Shown here piece after piece: positions 6,288-14,422 of a stretch of 31,147 nt of DNA. The stretch is from an uncultured Flavobacterium sp. GTDB lineage: Bacteria > Bacteroidota > Bacteroidia > Flavobacteriales > Flavobacteriaceae. The DNA is taken from positions 1 to 31,147 of the forward strand of contig CAMLFV010000005.1 of the NCBI GenBank assembly GCA_946479395.1. Reading direction: 5' to 3'. Under the pieces are notes generated by a model that saw nothing but the letters and a program-made list of their open reading frames with translations, had not been told where the DNA came from and did not search any database. Within the stretch, counting starts at the first letter, position 1; every line of letters begins with the position of its first letter. The translations under genes and the position numbers were made by a program.

Positions 6288-7652
6288 TTATCTTATCATT
6301 CCACCATCATATGGAACTTCTTTTTCTTGAAAAATAATTCCAAAAGTTTCCAGTTCTTTTAAAACAGGTTCGTAAACCTCTTTTGTAAGTGGCATTTGTA
6401 TTCCCGGTGTTGTGATTTCACCGTTTAATATTTTCAGTGTAATAATACCAACAGGCAAACCAACTGTTTTTGCCATACCGGTTAAAACTGCATCTTCGCC
6501 CAAACAAACCATTGTAGCATCTATCTGAAAAGTTTCAGTACTTCCGGGCATGGTGTATCCGAATTTATGATACATTACAATCATGTCTTTATCTGTTGGT
6601 TGTAATGTCCATTTTTCAGAAAGGATTTTTTCCATAACCTGTGCCGGAGTTGCATTTTTCAATCCGACTTTTTTATCGTTATTAAAAAGATCCAATGCCA
6701 AAAACTTATCCCAAACGGTATCGTCTTGCTCCACATTTAATGTCAAACGAAATTTTACTTCAACAGAGTCACTTGGATGATAATATAAAAACGAATTGAT
6801 AAACTCGCGATACGTCATGTTTTCAGAGTCTTCAATCGTGTAGGTATCATCTGTCACACCCAATTGCACCAACATATTCCAAGCACGCGAAAAACCTACT
6901 CTGCGCATGGTTCCGCGGTAAATTGTATGGGCATTCTGCAAGCCGTACGCTTCGCGGTAACCTAACGAATCTCGGTTCGCATAGGCTTCAAATCTACCAA
7001 AACCTTCAATTTCTAAAAATTCGGTACGTTTAAAAATACGCTGATACGGAATATATTTATAAGTACCTTGTTGTAAAAACTTCGCAGCACCACCTTGACC
7101 GGCAACAACAACATTTCTGGGATTCCACGAGAATTTATATTTCCAGATATTATCATCAGATTCAGGAGCAACCAAACCACCGCAGAAACTTTCAAAATGA
7201 ACCGGATTCCCGCCTTTTTCCCTAATCTCGTCTAAAACTTTCATGGCACTCATGTGATCAATTCCCGGATCCAATCCACATTCGTTCATAAAAATCAATC
7301 CTTTTGCTTTTACTTCGGCATCCATTTCTTTTAATTCGCTCGAAATGTACGATGCAGTCACTAAATGCTTACTAAATTTAAGACAATCGGCAGCAATAAT
7401 TGGGTGTAAAAAAGCAGGCATCATAGAAATTACCACATCGGCATTTTCTATTAATTTGGTACGTTCCGCATCGTCATGAATATCTAAAGCAATGGCAAAT
7501 GCGTTGGGATTATCGGCTATTTTATCTTGGATGGATGTGATCGACTGATCGGCAATATGAAGTTTGAACTGATGTGTTTCTGTGCGTTCCAACAAATATT
7601 TGATTAAAGAAGAGGTTGATCTTCCTGAACCAAACAACAATATATTTTTCAT
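6288..7652 (-). CDS. Saccharopine dehydrogenase family protein
   Basis: The 454-residue protein begins with a Rossmann fold (KNILLFGSGRSTSSLIKYL), followed by the acidic end of beta-2 (HIADQS) for NAD(P). It then shows the saccharopine reductase hallmarks NADVVISMMPAFLHP, NECGLDPGIDHMSAM and ESFCGGLVAPE. The C-terminal half matches the saccharopine dehydrogenase C-terminal domain (YRGTMRRVGFSRAWN and later TGMAKTVGLPVG). The family interconverts saccharopine with glutamate and aminoadipate semialdehyde in lysine metabolism. In Bacteroidota the likely role is lysine breakdown, but related proteins act on carboxynorspermidine or homospermidine, so the substrate is inferred. It is transcribed alone and toward a clear terminator. 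A downstream ATG with good context supports the start at 7652. Confidence 0.88.
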   Translation of the reverse strand: MKNILLFGSGRSTSSLIKYLLERTETHQFKLHIADQSITSIQDKIADNPNAFAIALDIHDDAERTKLIENADVVISMMPAFLHPIIAADCLKFSKHLVTASYISSELKEMDAEVKAKGLIFMNECGLDPGIDHMSAMKVLDEIREKGGNPVHFESFCGGLVAPESDDNIWKYKFSWNPRNVVVAGQGGAAKFLQQGTYKYIPYQRIFKRTEFLEIEGFGRFEAYANRDSLGYREAYGLQNAHTIYRGTMRRVGFSRAWNMLVQLGVTDDTYTIEDSENMTYREFINSFLYYHPSDSVEVKFRLTLNVEQDDTVWDKFLALDLFNNDKKVGLKNATPAQVMEKILSEKWTLQPTDKDMIVMYHKFGYTMPGSTETFQIDATMVCLGEDAVLTGMAKTVGLPVGIITLKILNGEITTPGIQMPLTKEVYEPVLKELETFGIIFQEKEVPYDGGMIR

Positions 7653-7674
7653 TAATTTCTGGTTTTGAATGTGC

Positions 7675-7682
7675 TAAAAGTA
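7675..7682 (-). promoter_or_regulatory. -7-like box (TACTTTTA) for saccharopine dehydrogenase
   Basis: Read on the minus strand, TACTTTTA lies about 22 bp before the start codon at 7652, a plausible position; the last base differs from TAnnTTTG. Confidence 0.35.
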
Positions 7683-7732
7683 CTAAAAAAATAGCGCATG
7701 AAAAAAAACACTTATCGAAAAATAAAAAAGTG

Positions 7733-7740
7733 TACATTTG
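7733..7740 (+). promoter_or_regulatory. -7 box (TACATTTG) for the DUF423 gene
   Basis: TACATTTG is a perfect TAnnTTTG match. It lies 14 bp before the ATG at 7755, which rules against a longer frame beginning at 7698. Confidence 0.55.
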
Positions 7741-7754
7741 ACAAAAATTTTCCC

Positions 7755-8144
7755 ATGACTAGAAAGTTAGTAACATTGGCAGCTTTTTTTGGATTTGTTG
7801 CAATAATTTTAGGTGCTTTTGGCGCACATGCACTAAAAGAAGTTTTAACAGCAGAACAGTTGGTAAGTTTTGAAACTGGTGTACGATATCAAATGTATCA
7901 CACTTTGTTTTTACTGCTTATATCGCAACTAAATGTATTAACAGAAAAGAACAAGCGCACCATTGGCATTTTAACAACCATAGGCATTTTTTTATTTTCG
8001 GGATCGATTTTTTTATTGGCAACCCAAGGTTTATCGGGCATAAACTTTAAATTTTTAGGCCCTGTAACACCCGTTGGCGGATTATTTTTAATAGTAAGCT
8101 GGTTTTTAACAGCGTTCTATTCTATGAAACAAAAAAACAATTAA
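7755..8144 (+). CDS. DUF423 (YgdD-like) small membrane protein
   Basis: Starting at the ATG at 7755 gives 129 residues, typical of the DUF423/YgdD family. The diagnostic N-terminus is present: MTRKLVTLAAFFGFVAIILG followed by AFGAHALKEVL, then RYQMYHTLFLLL. Four membrane helices are visible (about 5-25, 47-60, 70-90 and 97-120), so the protein is an inner-membrane protein. The final helix carries GPVTPVGGLFLIVSW. The family's function is unknown. An in-frame ATG at 7698 would add a basic, unconserved 19-residue tail and would overlap the -7 box, so it is rejected. The gene is divergent from saccharopine dehydrogenase and is followed, after a 63-bp gap, by pckA with its own promoter. Confidence 0.88.
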   Translation: MTRKLVTLAAFFGFVAIILGAFGAHALKEVLTAEQLVSFETGVRYQMYHTLFLLLISQLNVLTEKNKRTIGILTTIGIFLFSGSIFLLATQGLSGINFKFLGPVTPVGGLFLIVSWFLTAFYSMKQKNN

Positions 8145-8168
8145 TAAAAAAAATACTAAATTTATTAG

Positions 8169-8176
8169 TAAGTTTG
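8169..8176 (+). promoter_or_regulatory. -7 box (TAAGTTTG) for pckA
   Basis: TAAGTTTG is a perfect TAnnTTTG match. It touches the in-frame ATG at 8178, so that codon cannot be far inside the transcript; the ATG at 8208 is left as the natural start. Confidence 0.55.
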
Positions 8177-8207
8177 TATGCAAATTAACACAACACAAGA
8201 TTTAAAA

Positions 8208-9821
8208 ATGAAGGTTTCAAAATCAATATCTTTAGAGAAGTACGGAATTAACAATGTAACAGAAATTATTTACAATCCGTCGTACGATGAGTTATTTAAA
8301 GCTGAAACAGATGAGAACTTGCAAGGTTTTGAGCGCGGACAAGTATCGGAACTTGGAGCAGTAAACGTTATGACAGGTGATTTCACCGGACGTTCTCCTA
8401 AAGATAAATATATTGTAAAAGATGCCGTTACAGAAAACACTATCTGGTGGACTTCTGAAAACGCTAAAAACGATAACAAACCTATTTCTCAGGATACTTG
8501 GGAAGCTTTAAAGCAAAACGCAACTTCTGAATTATCAGGTAAAAAATTATATGTTGTTGATGCTTTTTGCGGTGCAAACGAAGATACCCGTTTAAAAGTT
8601 CGTTTTATTATGGAAGTGGCTTGGCAGGCACATTTTGTAAAAAATATGTTTATCCGCCCTACAGATGCTGAATTAGAAAACTTTGGCGAGCCTGATTTCG
8701 TGGTTATCAACGCATCTAAAACTTCATTTAAAGATTACAAAGCACACAACTTAAATTCTGAAGTTTATATTGCATTCAACTTAACCGAAAAAATGCAGTT
8801 AATTGGCGGTACTTGGTACGGCGGCGAAATGAAAAAAGGTATGTTCTCTATGATGAACTACTACTTGCCGTTACAAGGAATTGCTTCAATGCACTGTTCT
8901 GCAAACAAAGGTAAAGAAGGCGATGTAGCTGTTTTCTTTGGTTTATCAGGAACAGGAAAAACTACGTTGTCAACAGATCCAAAACGTGAATTAATTGGTG
9001 ATGACGAGCACGGATGGGATAAAGACGGTGTTTTTAACTTTGAAGGCGGATGTTACGCTAAAACAATAGATTTAAGTAAAGAACACGAACCAGAAATTTT
9101 TGCAGCTATTAAGCGTGATGCATTGTTAGAAAATGTAACGGTTGATGCAAACGGAAAAATTGATTTTAAAGACGGATCTGTAACACAAAACACTCGTGTT
9201 TCGTATCCTATAGAACATATAGAGAATATTGTAAAACCGGTTTCTAAAGCAGGTCATGCTAAAAAAGTAATCTTCTTAACGGCAGATGCTTTTGGTGTGA
9301 TGCCTCCGGTTTCTAAATTAACTCCAGAACAAACAAAATACTATTTCTTATCAGGATTTACAGCAAAATTAGCAGGAACAGAGCGTGGTGTTACACAGCC
9401 AGAACCTACTTTTTCGGCTTGTTTCGGTAAAGCATTCTTAAGCTTGCACCCAACAAAATATGGTGAAGAATTAGTTAAGAAAATGGAAGAGCACAACGCT
9501 ACCGCTTACATGGTGAACACAGGTTGGAACGGTACCGGAAAACGTATTTCTATTAAAGATACCCGTGCAATTATCGACCGTATTTTAGATGGATCTATCG
9601 AAAATGCTGAAACTACTATTGTTCCGATTTTTAATTTAGCAGTTCCTACAGGTTTAGAAGGTGTTGACACCAACATTTTAGATCCTAGAAACACGTATGC
9701 AGCAGCAAGTGAATGGGAAACGAAAGCTACCGATTTAGCGAAGTTGTTCGTATCAAATTTCGAAAACTACACAGATAACGAAGAAGGAAAATCATTAGTT
9801 GCGGCTGGTCCACAATTATAA
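8208..9821 (+). CDS. pckA: Phosphoenolpyruvate carboxykinase (ATP)
   Basis: This 537-residue enzyme converts oxaloacetate and ATP to phosphoenolpyruvate, CO2 and ADP, the entry step of gluconeogenesis in the cytoplasm. The ATP-type signatures are all visible: [15 protein letters not shown] near the N-terminus, the P-loop GLSGTGKT at 245-252, then [10 protein letters not shown]. These are followed by [18 protein letters not shown] and [18 protein letters not shown]. The length is normal for the family. An in-frame ATG ten codons upstream (8178) abuts a perfect -7 box and would lie at or before the transcription start, so 8208 is preferred. A perfect-palindrome terminator follows, so the gene is a single-gene unit. 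Confidence 0.96.
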   Translation: MKVSKSISLEKYGINNVTEIIYNPSYDELFKAETDENLQGFERGQVSELGAVNVMTGDFTGRSPKDKYIVKDAVTENTIWWTSENAKNDNKPISQDTWEALKQNATSELSGKKLYVVDAFCGANEDTRLKVRFIMEVAWQAHFVKNMFIRPTDAELENFGEPDFVVINASKTSFKDYKAHNLNSEVYIAFNLTEKMQLIGGTWYGGEMKKGMFSMMNYYLPLQGIASMHCSANKGKEGDVAVFFGLSGTGKTTLSTDPKRELIGDDEHGWDKDGVFNFEGGCYAKTIDLSKEHEPEIFAAIKRDALLENVTVDANGKIDFKDGSVTQNTRVSYPIEHIENIVKPVSKAGHAKKVIFLTADAFGVMPPVSKLTPEQTKYYFLSGFTAKLAGTERGVTQPEPTFSACFGKAFLSLHPTKYGEELVKKMEEHNATAYMVNTGWNGTGKRISIKDTRAIIDRILDGSIENAETTIVPIFNLAVPTGLEGVDTNILDPRNTYAAASEWETKATDLAKLFVSNFENYTDNEEGKSLVAAGPQL

Positions 9822-9842
9822 TTTTCTTTGAAATATTAAATT

Positions 9843-9869
9843 AAAGTCCAACAATTGTTGGACTTTTTT
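9843..9869 (+). terminator. Terminator after pckA
   Basis: A perfect palindrome with half-site AAAGTCCAACAA (9843-9854) and its reverse complement (9855-9866) is followed by further T. As RNA it can form a 9-10 bp stem, typical of a terminator. Confidence 0.8.
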
Positions 9870-9921
9870 ATGTTTAAAACATTTCTTAATCTAGGTTAAC
9901 GGCTATTTATTTTTACTGCAA

Positions 9922-9929
9922 TAAATTTG
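9922..9929 (+). promoter_or_regulatory. -7 box (TAAATTTG) for the YceI gene
   Basis: A perfect TAnnTTTG match, 27 bp before the ATG at 9957. Confidence 0.5.
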
Positions 9930-9956
9930 AATTATCAAACTTAAAAAATGTAAATA

Positions 9957-10529
9957 ATGAAAAAAATAACCTTATTATTTGTTGCAACATTATTTTCTGT
10001 CGCATCATTTGCACAGACAAAATACAATGTAGATTCGTACCATTCGTTCTTAAACTTTTCGGTTGGTCACATGGGAATTTCGTTTGTAGATGGTAAAATG
10101 GACAAGTACCAAGGTTCGTTAGAATTAACGAATGAAGATATAACTACTGCAAAATTCAATTTTACGATTGATGCAAATTCGGTAAACACAGGAATCGATG
10201 CTCGTGACAACCATTTACGTTCGGCTGATTTCTTTGATACTGCAAAATATAACGACATTAAATTTGTATCTACATCGGTTAAAAAAGATGGTAAAAACTA
10301 TAAATTAAACGGAAACTTAACTATTAAAGATGTTACCAAACCGGTTACTTTCACGTTGGTTTACGGCGGTTTATTGAAAGATGACGGACAAGGTAACCAA
10401 AAAGTAGGTTTTCAGGCTACAACAACAATCGACAGAACAGCATTCAACATAAACTACGACCCAACAGGTATGGGCATTGCAAAAGACGTAAAATTCATTG
10501 TTAATTTAGAATTTACAAAAGCAAAATAA
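9957..10529 (+). CDS. Secreted YceI-family lipid-binding protein
   Basis: The 190-residue protein starts with a clear Sec signal peptide (MKKITLLFVATLFSVASFAQ), probably cut at SFA-Q, so it acts in the periplasm. The mature part is a full YceI domain. It begins YNVDSYHSFLNFSVGHMG, with the family's DxxHSxxxFxVxH pattern, and continues IDANSVNTGIDARDNHLRSADFF. Later come LTIKDVTKPVTFTL and TTIDRTAFNINYD. YceI proteins are lipocalin-like barrels that bind polyprenyl compounds such as isoprenoid quinones, and some are induced by base or stress. No neighbour suggests the ligand. It is a single-gene unit, with its own -7 box and a terminator 36 bp after the stop. Confidence 0.92.
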   Translation: MKKITLLFVATLFSVASFAQTKYNVDSYHSFLNFSVGHMGISFVDGKMDKYQGSLELTNEDITTAKFNFTIDANSVNTGIDARDNHLRSADFFDTAKYNDIKFVSTSVKKDGKNYKLNGNLTIKDVTKPVTFTLVYGGLLKDDGQGNQKVGFQATTTIDRTAFNINYDPTGMGIAKDVKFIVNLEFTKAK

Positions 10530-10565
10530 TTTTTTCATAATAAGTAAGTAAACAACAAACAACCG

Positions 10566-10596
10566 AAAAACGCATCAATTTCTTGATGCGTTTTTT
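10566..10596 (+). terminator. Terminator after the YceI gene
   Basis: AAAAACGCATCAA (10566-10578) pairs perfectly with TTGATGCGTTTTT (10583-10595) over a 4-base loop, ending in a T run. Confidence 0.88.
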
Positions 10597-10598
10597 AT

Positions 10599-10606
10599 TA
10601 CTTTTG
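10599..10606 (+). promoter_or_regulatory. -7 box (TACTTTTG) supporting a TTG start
   Basis: A perfect TAnnTTTG match directly after the preceding terminator and 16 bp before the TTG at 10622. Confidence 0.5.
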
Positions 10607-10621
10607 AAATAAAAACAAGAA

Positions 10622-10948
10622 TTGAAAACAATTACAGATTTAGAATTATTAATTGAAAAAGAAGAAAATACAGTCATTAAAACAATCGGACAATTGTTTG
10701 TGAACGCAATGAATGACCGACCAGAAGAAAATTTAATTTCAATAGATTCTTATATTAATATTTTACGAAAGGAACTAGGCAAGAATTTCGATCAGATTCA
10801 TCATTTAAACATTATAGAAACAGAACCTTGGATTTTAGAATCTAATTCATCTCTTATTGAAATTATGAACATAAAAGATGAAAAAATAAATCAAATGAAT
10901 TTAGAAGAAAGAATCTATTTTATGATTAATTATTTTAAGAACAAATAA
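10622..10948 (+). CDS. Unknown 108-residue protein with TTG start
   Basis: I do not recognise a family. The protein is acidic, soluble and mostly helical, with no signal peptide or membrane segment. It begins (M)KTITDLELLIEKEENTVIK, has RPEENLISIDSYINILRKEL in the middle and ends LEERIYFMINYFKNK. No in-frame ATG lies upstream within the unit; the first internal ATG would remove about 29 residues. The TTG at 10622 lies 16 bp after a perfect -7 box, so it is the likely start, which is unusual in this window. The gene is transcribed alone and ends at a bidirectional hairpin shared with lepA. Size and character would suit an immunity-type or regulatory protein, but nothing shows this. Confidence 0.65.
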   Translation: MKTITDLELLIEKEENTVIKTIGQLFVNAMNDRPEENLISIDSYINILRKELGKNFDQIHHLNIIETEPWILESNSSLIEIMNIKDEKINQMNLEERIYFMINYFKNK

Positions 10949-10977
10949 AAAAAGACACTCCAAATTGAAGTGTCTTT
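10943..10977. terminator. Bidirectional terminator between the unknown gene and lepA
   Basis: AAAGACACT (10951-10959) pairs with AGTGTCTTT (10969-10977). The A-rich left flank gives a long T run on the minus strand for lepA; the plus-strand tail is shorter. Confidence 0.75.
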
Positions 10978-11016
10978 CTATTATCTAAAAACTATAAACT
11001 AAAAGCTTACAGCTAA

Positions 11017-12813
11017 TTAATCATTCAATTTTAAAACAGCCATAAATGCCGATTGCGGTATTTCTACGTTACCAACCTGGCGCATACGTTTTTTACCTGC
11101 TTTTTGTTTTTCTAACAGCTTACGCTTACGCGAAATATCACCACCGTAACATTTAGCGGTAACGTCTTTACGTAAGGCTTTGATGGTTTCACGCGCAATA
11201 ATTTTTGCTCCGATTGCTGCCTGAATAGGAATATCGAATTGTTGACGAGGGATCAATTCACGCAATTTTTCACACATTTTTTTTCCGATATGATACGCAT
11301 TGTCTTCGTGAATTAAAGCTGAAAGTGCATCCACATTTTGTCCGTTCAACAATACATCTAAACGGACTAATTTAGACGATCGCATACCAATTGGATGGTA
11401 ATCAAACGAAGCATATCCTTTTGAAACCGTTTTTAAACGATCGTAAAAATCAAATACAATTTCTGCCAAAGGCATATCAAAATTTAATTCAACTCGGCTT
11501 TCTGTTAAATAGGTTTTATTGGTAATCTGTACGCGTTTTTCGATACACAAAATCATTACCTGTCCCACAAAATCAGATTTTTTAATAATGGTTGCTTTAA
11601 TAAAAGGCTCTTCCACTCTGTCTAATTTCGAAGGTTCCGGTAAATCAGACGGGTTATTAACCACAAACGGAGTATCTGGTTCTTTTTTAGTGTACGCAAA
11701 ATACGAAACGTTAGGAACGGTAGTAATCACCGTCATATTAAACTCACGCTCTAAACGTTCCTGAATAATTTCCATGTGCAACATTCCCAAGAACCCACAA
11801 CGGAAACCGAAACCTAAAGCTGCCGAACTTTCTGCTTGAAAAACCAATGAAGCATCGTTCAACTGTAATTTTTCCATCGATGCACGTAAATCTTCATAAT
11901 CTTCGGTATCAACAGGGTAAATTCCGGCAAAAACCATTGGTTTTACATCCTCAAAACCGGTAATCATATTCTTGGTAGGGTTTACCGCATCTGTAATGGT
12001 ATCACCTACTTTTACTTCTTTAGCTTCTTTAATTCCCGAAATTAAATAACCAACATCGCCCGCAGAAATTTTTTGTTTAGGCACTTGGTTTAATTTCAAA
12101 GTTCCTACCTCATCGGCATAATATTCATTACCCGTAGCCATGAACTTAATTTTCTGATTCTTTTTAATTTCACCATTCAATACACGGAAAATAACTTCAA
12201 TTCCTCGGAAAGGATTGTAGTGCGAATCAAAAATCAACGCCTGTAAAGGTTCGTCTGGATTTCCTTTTGGAGCAGGAATTTTCTCAATGATAGCAGCCAA
12301 AATATTTTCAACACCAAAACCGGTTTTACCCGATGCGTGAATAATATCTTCTAACTTACAGCCCAATAAATCAATGATGTCGTCGCTTACTTCTTCCGGA
12401 TTTGCAGATGGTAAATCAACTTTATTCAACACCGGAATAATCTCTAAATCATTCTCTAATGCCAAATAAAGATTCGAAATTGTCTGTGCCTGAATACTTT
12501 GCGCCGCATCAACAATCAACAAAGCACCTTCGCAGGCAGCAATTGATCGAGAAACTTCGTACGAAAAATCCACGTGTCCCGGAGTATCAATCAAATTCAA
12601 GATATAATCTTCGCCTTTGTATTTATATTCCATTTGAATGGCATGACTTTTAATTGTAATACCACGTTCTCTTTCAAGATCCATATTATCAAGCAATTGC
12701 GCTTTTTCTTCGCGAGCTGTCACGGTTTGTGTGGCACCCAATAATCGATCCGCCAAGGTACTTTTACCGTGGTCAATATGGGCTATAATACAGAAGTTTC
12801 TAATATTTTTCAT
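11017..12813 (-). CDS. lepA: Elongation factor 4 (LepA), ribosome back-translocating GTPase
   Basis: The 598-residue protein is a full-length LepA/EF4. It is a translational GTPase that binds stalled or mis-translocated ribosomes and also affects initiation and assembly. The GTPase domain shows G1 AHIDHGKST (11-19), the switch region [10 protein letters not shown]3 DTPGH (76-80) and G4 NKVD (130-133). Domains II, III and V follow, and the LepA-specific C-terminal domain ends in [20 protein letters not shown]. The C-terminal sequence [22 protein letters not shown] is typical. It is encoded on the minus strand, downstream of a G+C-richer repeat, and ends at a shared hairpin. In E. coli lepA is followed by lepB; no signal peptidase gene is next to it here. 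Confidence 0.97.
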   Translation of the reverse strand: MKNIRNFCIIAHIDHGKSTLADRLLGATQTVTAREEKAQLLDNMDLERERGITIKSHAIQMEYKYKGEDYILNLIDTPGHVDFSYEVSRSIAACEGALLIVDAAQSIQAQTISNLYLALENDLEIIPVLNKVDLPSANPEEVSDDIIDLLGCKLEDIIHASGKTGFGVENILAAIIEKIPAPKGNPDEPLQALIFDSHYNPFRGIEVIFRVLNGEIKKNQKIKFMATGNEYYADEVGTLKLNQVPKQKISAGDVGYLISGIKEAKEVKVGDTITDAVNPTKNMITGFEDVKPMVFAGIYPVDTEDYEDLRASMEKLQLNDASLVFQAESSAALGFGFRCGFLGMLHMEIIQERLEREFNMTVITTVPNVSYFAYTKKEPDTPFVVNNPSDLPEPSKLDRVEEPFIKATIIKKSDFVGQVMILCIEKRVQITNKTYLTESRVELNFDMPLAEIVFDFYDRLKTVSKGYASFDYHPIGMRSSKLVRLDVLLNGQNVDALSALIHEDNAYHIGKKMCEKLRELIPRQQFDIPIQAAIGAKIIARETIKALRKDVTAKCYGGDISRKRKLLEKQKAGKKRMRQVGNVEIPQSAFMAVLKLND

Positions 12814-12844
12814 TGGTGTAAATTGTAAAAATAAATTGTTCTTT

Positions 12845-12930
12845 GGGCGTGCCGTTCGTCGTTCCTCCTTCGTCGGGCTATGCGCTTCAAGTCCTCATTC
12901 TTGCGGGCTTTTCGCTTCTATCCCTCACGC
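12845..12930. repeat. G+C-richer intergenic element, GGGCGTGCC...CCCTCACGC
   Basis: Between lepA and the OsmC gene lies an 86-bp stretch that is much richer in G+C than its surroundings. It begins GGGCGTGCCGTTCGTCG and ends TCTATCCCTCACGC, so the ends are inverted (GCGTG against CACGC). Inside it repeats CTTCGTCGGGCTATGCGCTT and GCGGGCTTTTCGCTT. I recall elements with these ends in other Flavobacterium genomes, but cannot check here. It holds no convincing gene. Confidence 0.6.
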
Positions 12931-12986
12931 AGTTACCAAAGGCTACAAAGTGCAAATATAGTTTATTTTTTCGGTAGATTTTTAAA

Positions 12987-13018
12987 AATAAAAACGCCCC
13001 GAAAAATCGGAGCGTTTT
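12987..13018 (-). terminator. Terminator of the OsmC/pirin operon
   Basis: AAAACGCcCCGA (12991-13002) pairs with TCGGaGCGTTTT (13007-13018) with one mismatch. On the minus strand it follows the OsmC stop at once and runs into T-rich sequence. Confidence 0.8.
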
Positions 13019-13020
13019 TG

Positions 13021-13404
13021 TTATGATTTCACCACTATGGGATTTTGCAATATTTTATTAATCGGACATTTTTGGGCAATTACGTGTAATCTTTTTTCTT
13101 GCTCATCGGTTAAATTGCCTGTAAAAGAAACGTTTTTTGTAAAAATGGTAGTTCCCGGAGTTGTTTCTGTATCAATTTCAACATCTACAAAAACATCATC
13201 CAACAACCATTTGCTTCTGTTTGCATACATTTTTACAGTCATTGCAACACAACCTGCCAACGCTGCGGCTAATAATTCTTTTGGTTTTGGATCCAGATTT
13301 TGACCGCCTTCGTCGATTGGCATATCGGTAACAAATTCTGAAGTTGGCGAGGTAATAATCGTTTTATAATTTTCTGCACCAATTTTTGCTGTAACTTTTT
13401 CCAT
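13021..13404 (-). CDS. OsmC family peroxiredoxin-like protein
   Basis: This 127-residue protein has the OsmC/Ohr fold markers. The central helix carries the first cysteine (PKELLAAALAGCVAMTVKMY, C52), and the second sits in VIAQKCPINKIL (C113). The N-terminal strand region ends DEGGQNLDPKPKELL, the usual lead into the helix. Proteins of this type reduce organic hydroperoxides with a dithiol donor. It is the second gene of a minus-strand pair, starting 2 bp after a pirin stop, so the two are co-transcribed. Pirin plus OsmC pairs suggest a response to oxidative or electrophilic stress. It differs clearly from the longer OsmC at 3518, so the two are not recent duplicates. Confidence 0.9.
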   Translation of the reverse strand: MEKVTAKIGAENYKTIITSPTSEFVTDMPIDEGGQNLDPKPKELLAAALAGCVAMTVKMYANRSKWLLDDVFVDVEIDTETTPGTTIFTKNVSFTGNLTDEQEKRLHVIAQKCPINKILQNPIVVKS

Positions 13405-13406
13405 TA

Positions 13407-14294
13407 TTAACTTTTCTTAAAAGAATCAACAGGTAACGGAACGAAATCGGTTTCGCCGGGAACTTTCGGAAATTCTTGTGCTTGCCATTTTAATTTAGCT
13501 TCTTCGATTTTTTCTCGAGACGATGATACAAAATTCCAGTAAATAAAACGTTCTTCAGGAAAAGGTTCGCCGCCAAACAAATAAATAGTAGATCCTGCTT
13601 TAATATCAAACGTACATAAATGAGCATCTTTGGTTATTAAAATTCGTTTTTCGCCAAAAGCACTTTCGTTTGTTGAAACTTCGCCTTCTAAAATATACAA
13701 ACCACTTTCACCGTACAATCTATCATGTAAATTAACGGTCATATTTTCGTGTGCTTTTATTTCAATCATATACAACTTACTGTACACGGGAACTCCGGAC
13801 TTTTTGTCTTCAAACTCACCTGCAATCAATTTAAAATCTGCTGCACCTTCTTTCCAAGTTGGTAAATCCTTTGCCTCAATATGTACAAAATTCGGTTCCA
13901 TATCTTCTAAATCTTTCGGCAAAGCAATCCAAATCTGTAAACCGTGCATGGTTTTATCAACCGTTCTTAAATAATCAGGCGTTCTTTCAGAATGTACCAC
14001 TCCTTTCCCGGCAGTCATCCAATTCACAGCTCCAGGTTTAATAACAATATCGTTCCCCAAACTGTCTTTATGTGCTACAGCTCCATCAAACAAAAAAGTT
14101 AATGTTGACAAACCAATGTGTGGATGCGGACCAACATCTAAATTTTCGTCTGCTGTCATGTGTGCCGGCCCCATGTGATCGATAAAAACAAACGGACCAA
14201 TATTGCGTTTTTGTCTAAAAGGCAACAATCTGCCTACCAAAAAATTACCGATATCGGCAGCTTTTTCTTCAAAAATAAAATCTATGTTTGACAT
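13407..14294 (-). CDS. Pirin family protein
   Basis: The 295-residue protein is a two-cupin pirin. The metal-binding residues of the N-terminal cupin are all kept: H57 and H59 in GPHPHIGLSTLTFLFDG, and H101 and E103 in TAGKGVVHSERTP. The opening FRQKRNIGPFVFIDHMGP is the usual signature. The C-terminal cupin includes NLHDRLYGESGLYILEGEV. Pirins bind Fe(II); some bacterial ones, such as YhhW, have quercetinase activity and others regulate metabolism, so the reaction is not fixed. It leads a two-gene operon with an OsmC protein and is preceded by a -7-like box overlapped by an inverted repeat, suggesting control by a repressor or activator. Confidence 0.93.
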   Translation of the reverse strand: MSNIDFIFEEKAADIGNFLVGRLLPFRQKRNIGPFVFIDHMGPAHMTADENLDVGPHPHIGLSTLTFLFDGAVAHKDSLGNDIVIKPGAVNWMTAGKGVVHSERTPDYLRTVDKTMHGLQIWIALPKDLEDMEPNFVHIEAKDLPTWKEGAADFKLIAGEFEDKKSGVPVYSKLYMIEIKAHENMTVNLHDRLYGESGLYILEGEVSTNESAFGEKRILITKDAHLCTFDIKAGSTIYLFGGEPFPEERFIYWNFVSSSREKIEEAKLKWQAQEFPKVPGETDFVPLPVDSFKKS

Positions 14295-14315
14295 ATTCTC
14301 TTAAAATTCTTTCCC

Positions 14316-14336
14316 TAAAGATACTAAAATTAGTAT
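14316..14336 (-). promoter_or_regulatory. Promoter box with overlapping inverted repeat (operator candidate)
   Basis: On the minus strand TATCTTTA (14316-14323) lies 21 bp before the pirin start and is preceded by TTA with 17 bp spacing. A perfect inverted repeat ATACTAA-aa-TTAGTAT (14321-14336) overlaps this box and extends into the promoter spacer, where a DNA-binding regulator would act. Confidence 0.45.
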
Positions 14337-14398
14337 GCCTAATTTGTTAATCTGCATTAAGATTAAAAACAACGCTTTAATAAATCTATAAAAAGCAC

Positions 14399-14406
14399 TA
14401 ATTTTG
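14399..14406 (+). promoter_or_regulatory. -7 box (TAATTTTG) for the dihydrouridine synthase
   Basis: A perfect TAnnTTTG match, 16 bp before the ATG at 14423. Confidence 0.5.
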
Positions 14407-14422
14407 CATAAAATTTCATTGA

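Noticed and set aside
7698..7754. Longer DUF423 start at 7698
   Set aside because: The added tail is not family-like and overlaps the -7 box at 7733-7740.
9843..9866. pckA 3' palindrome as an operator
   Set aside because: Its place after the stop codon and the following T run make it a terminator.
12731..12961. Plus-strand open frame across the lepA 5' end and the G+C-rich element
   Set aside because: It is antisense to lepA and its second half is repeat sequence; no family resemblance.
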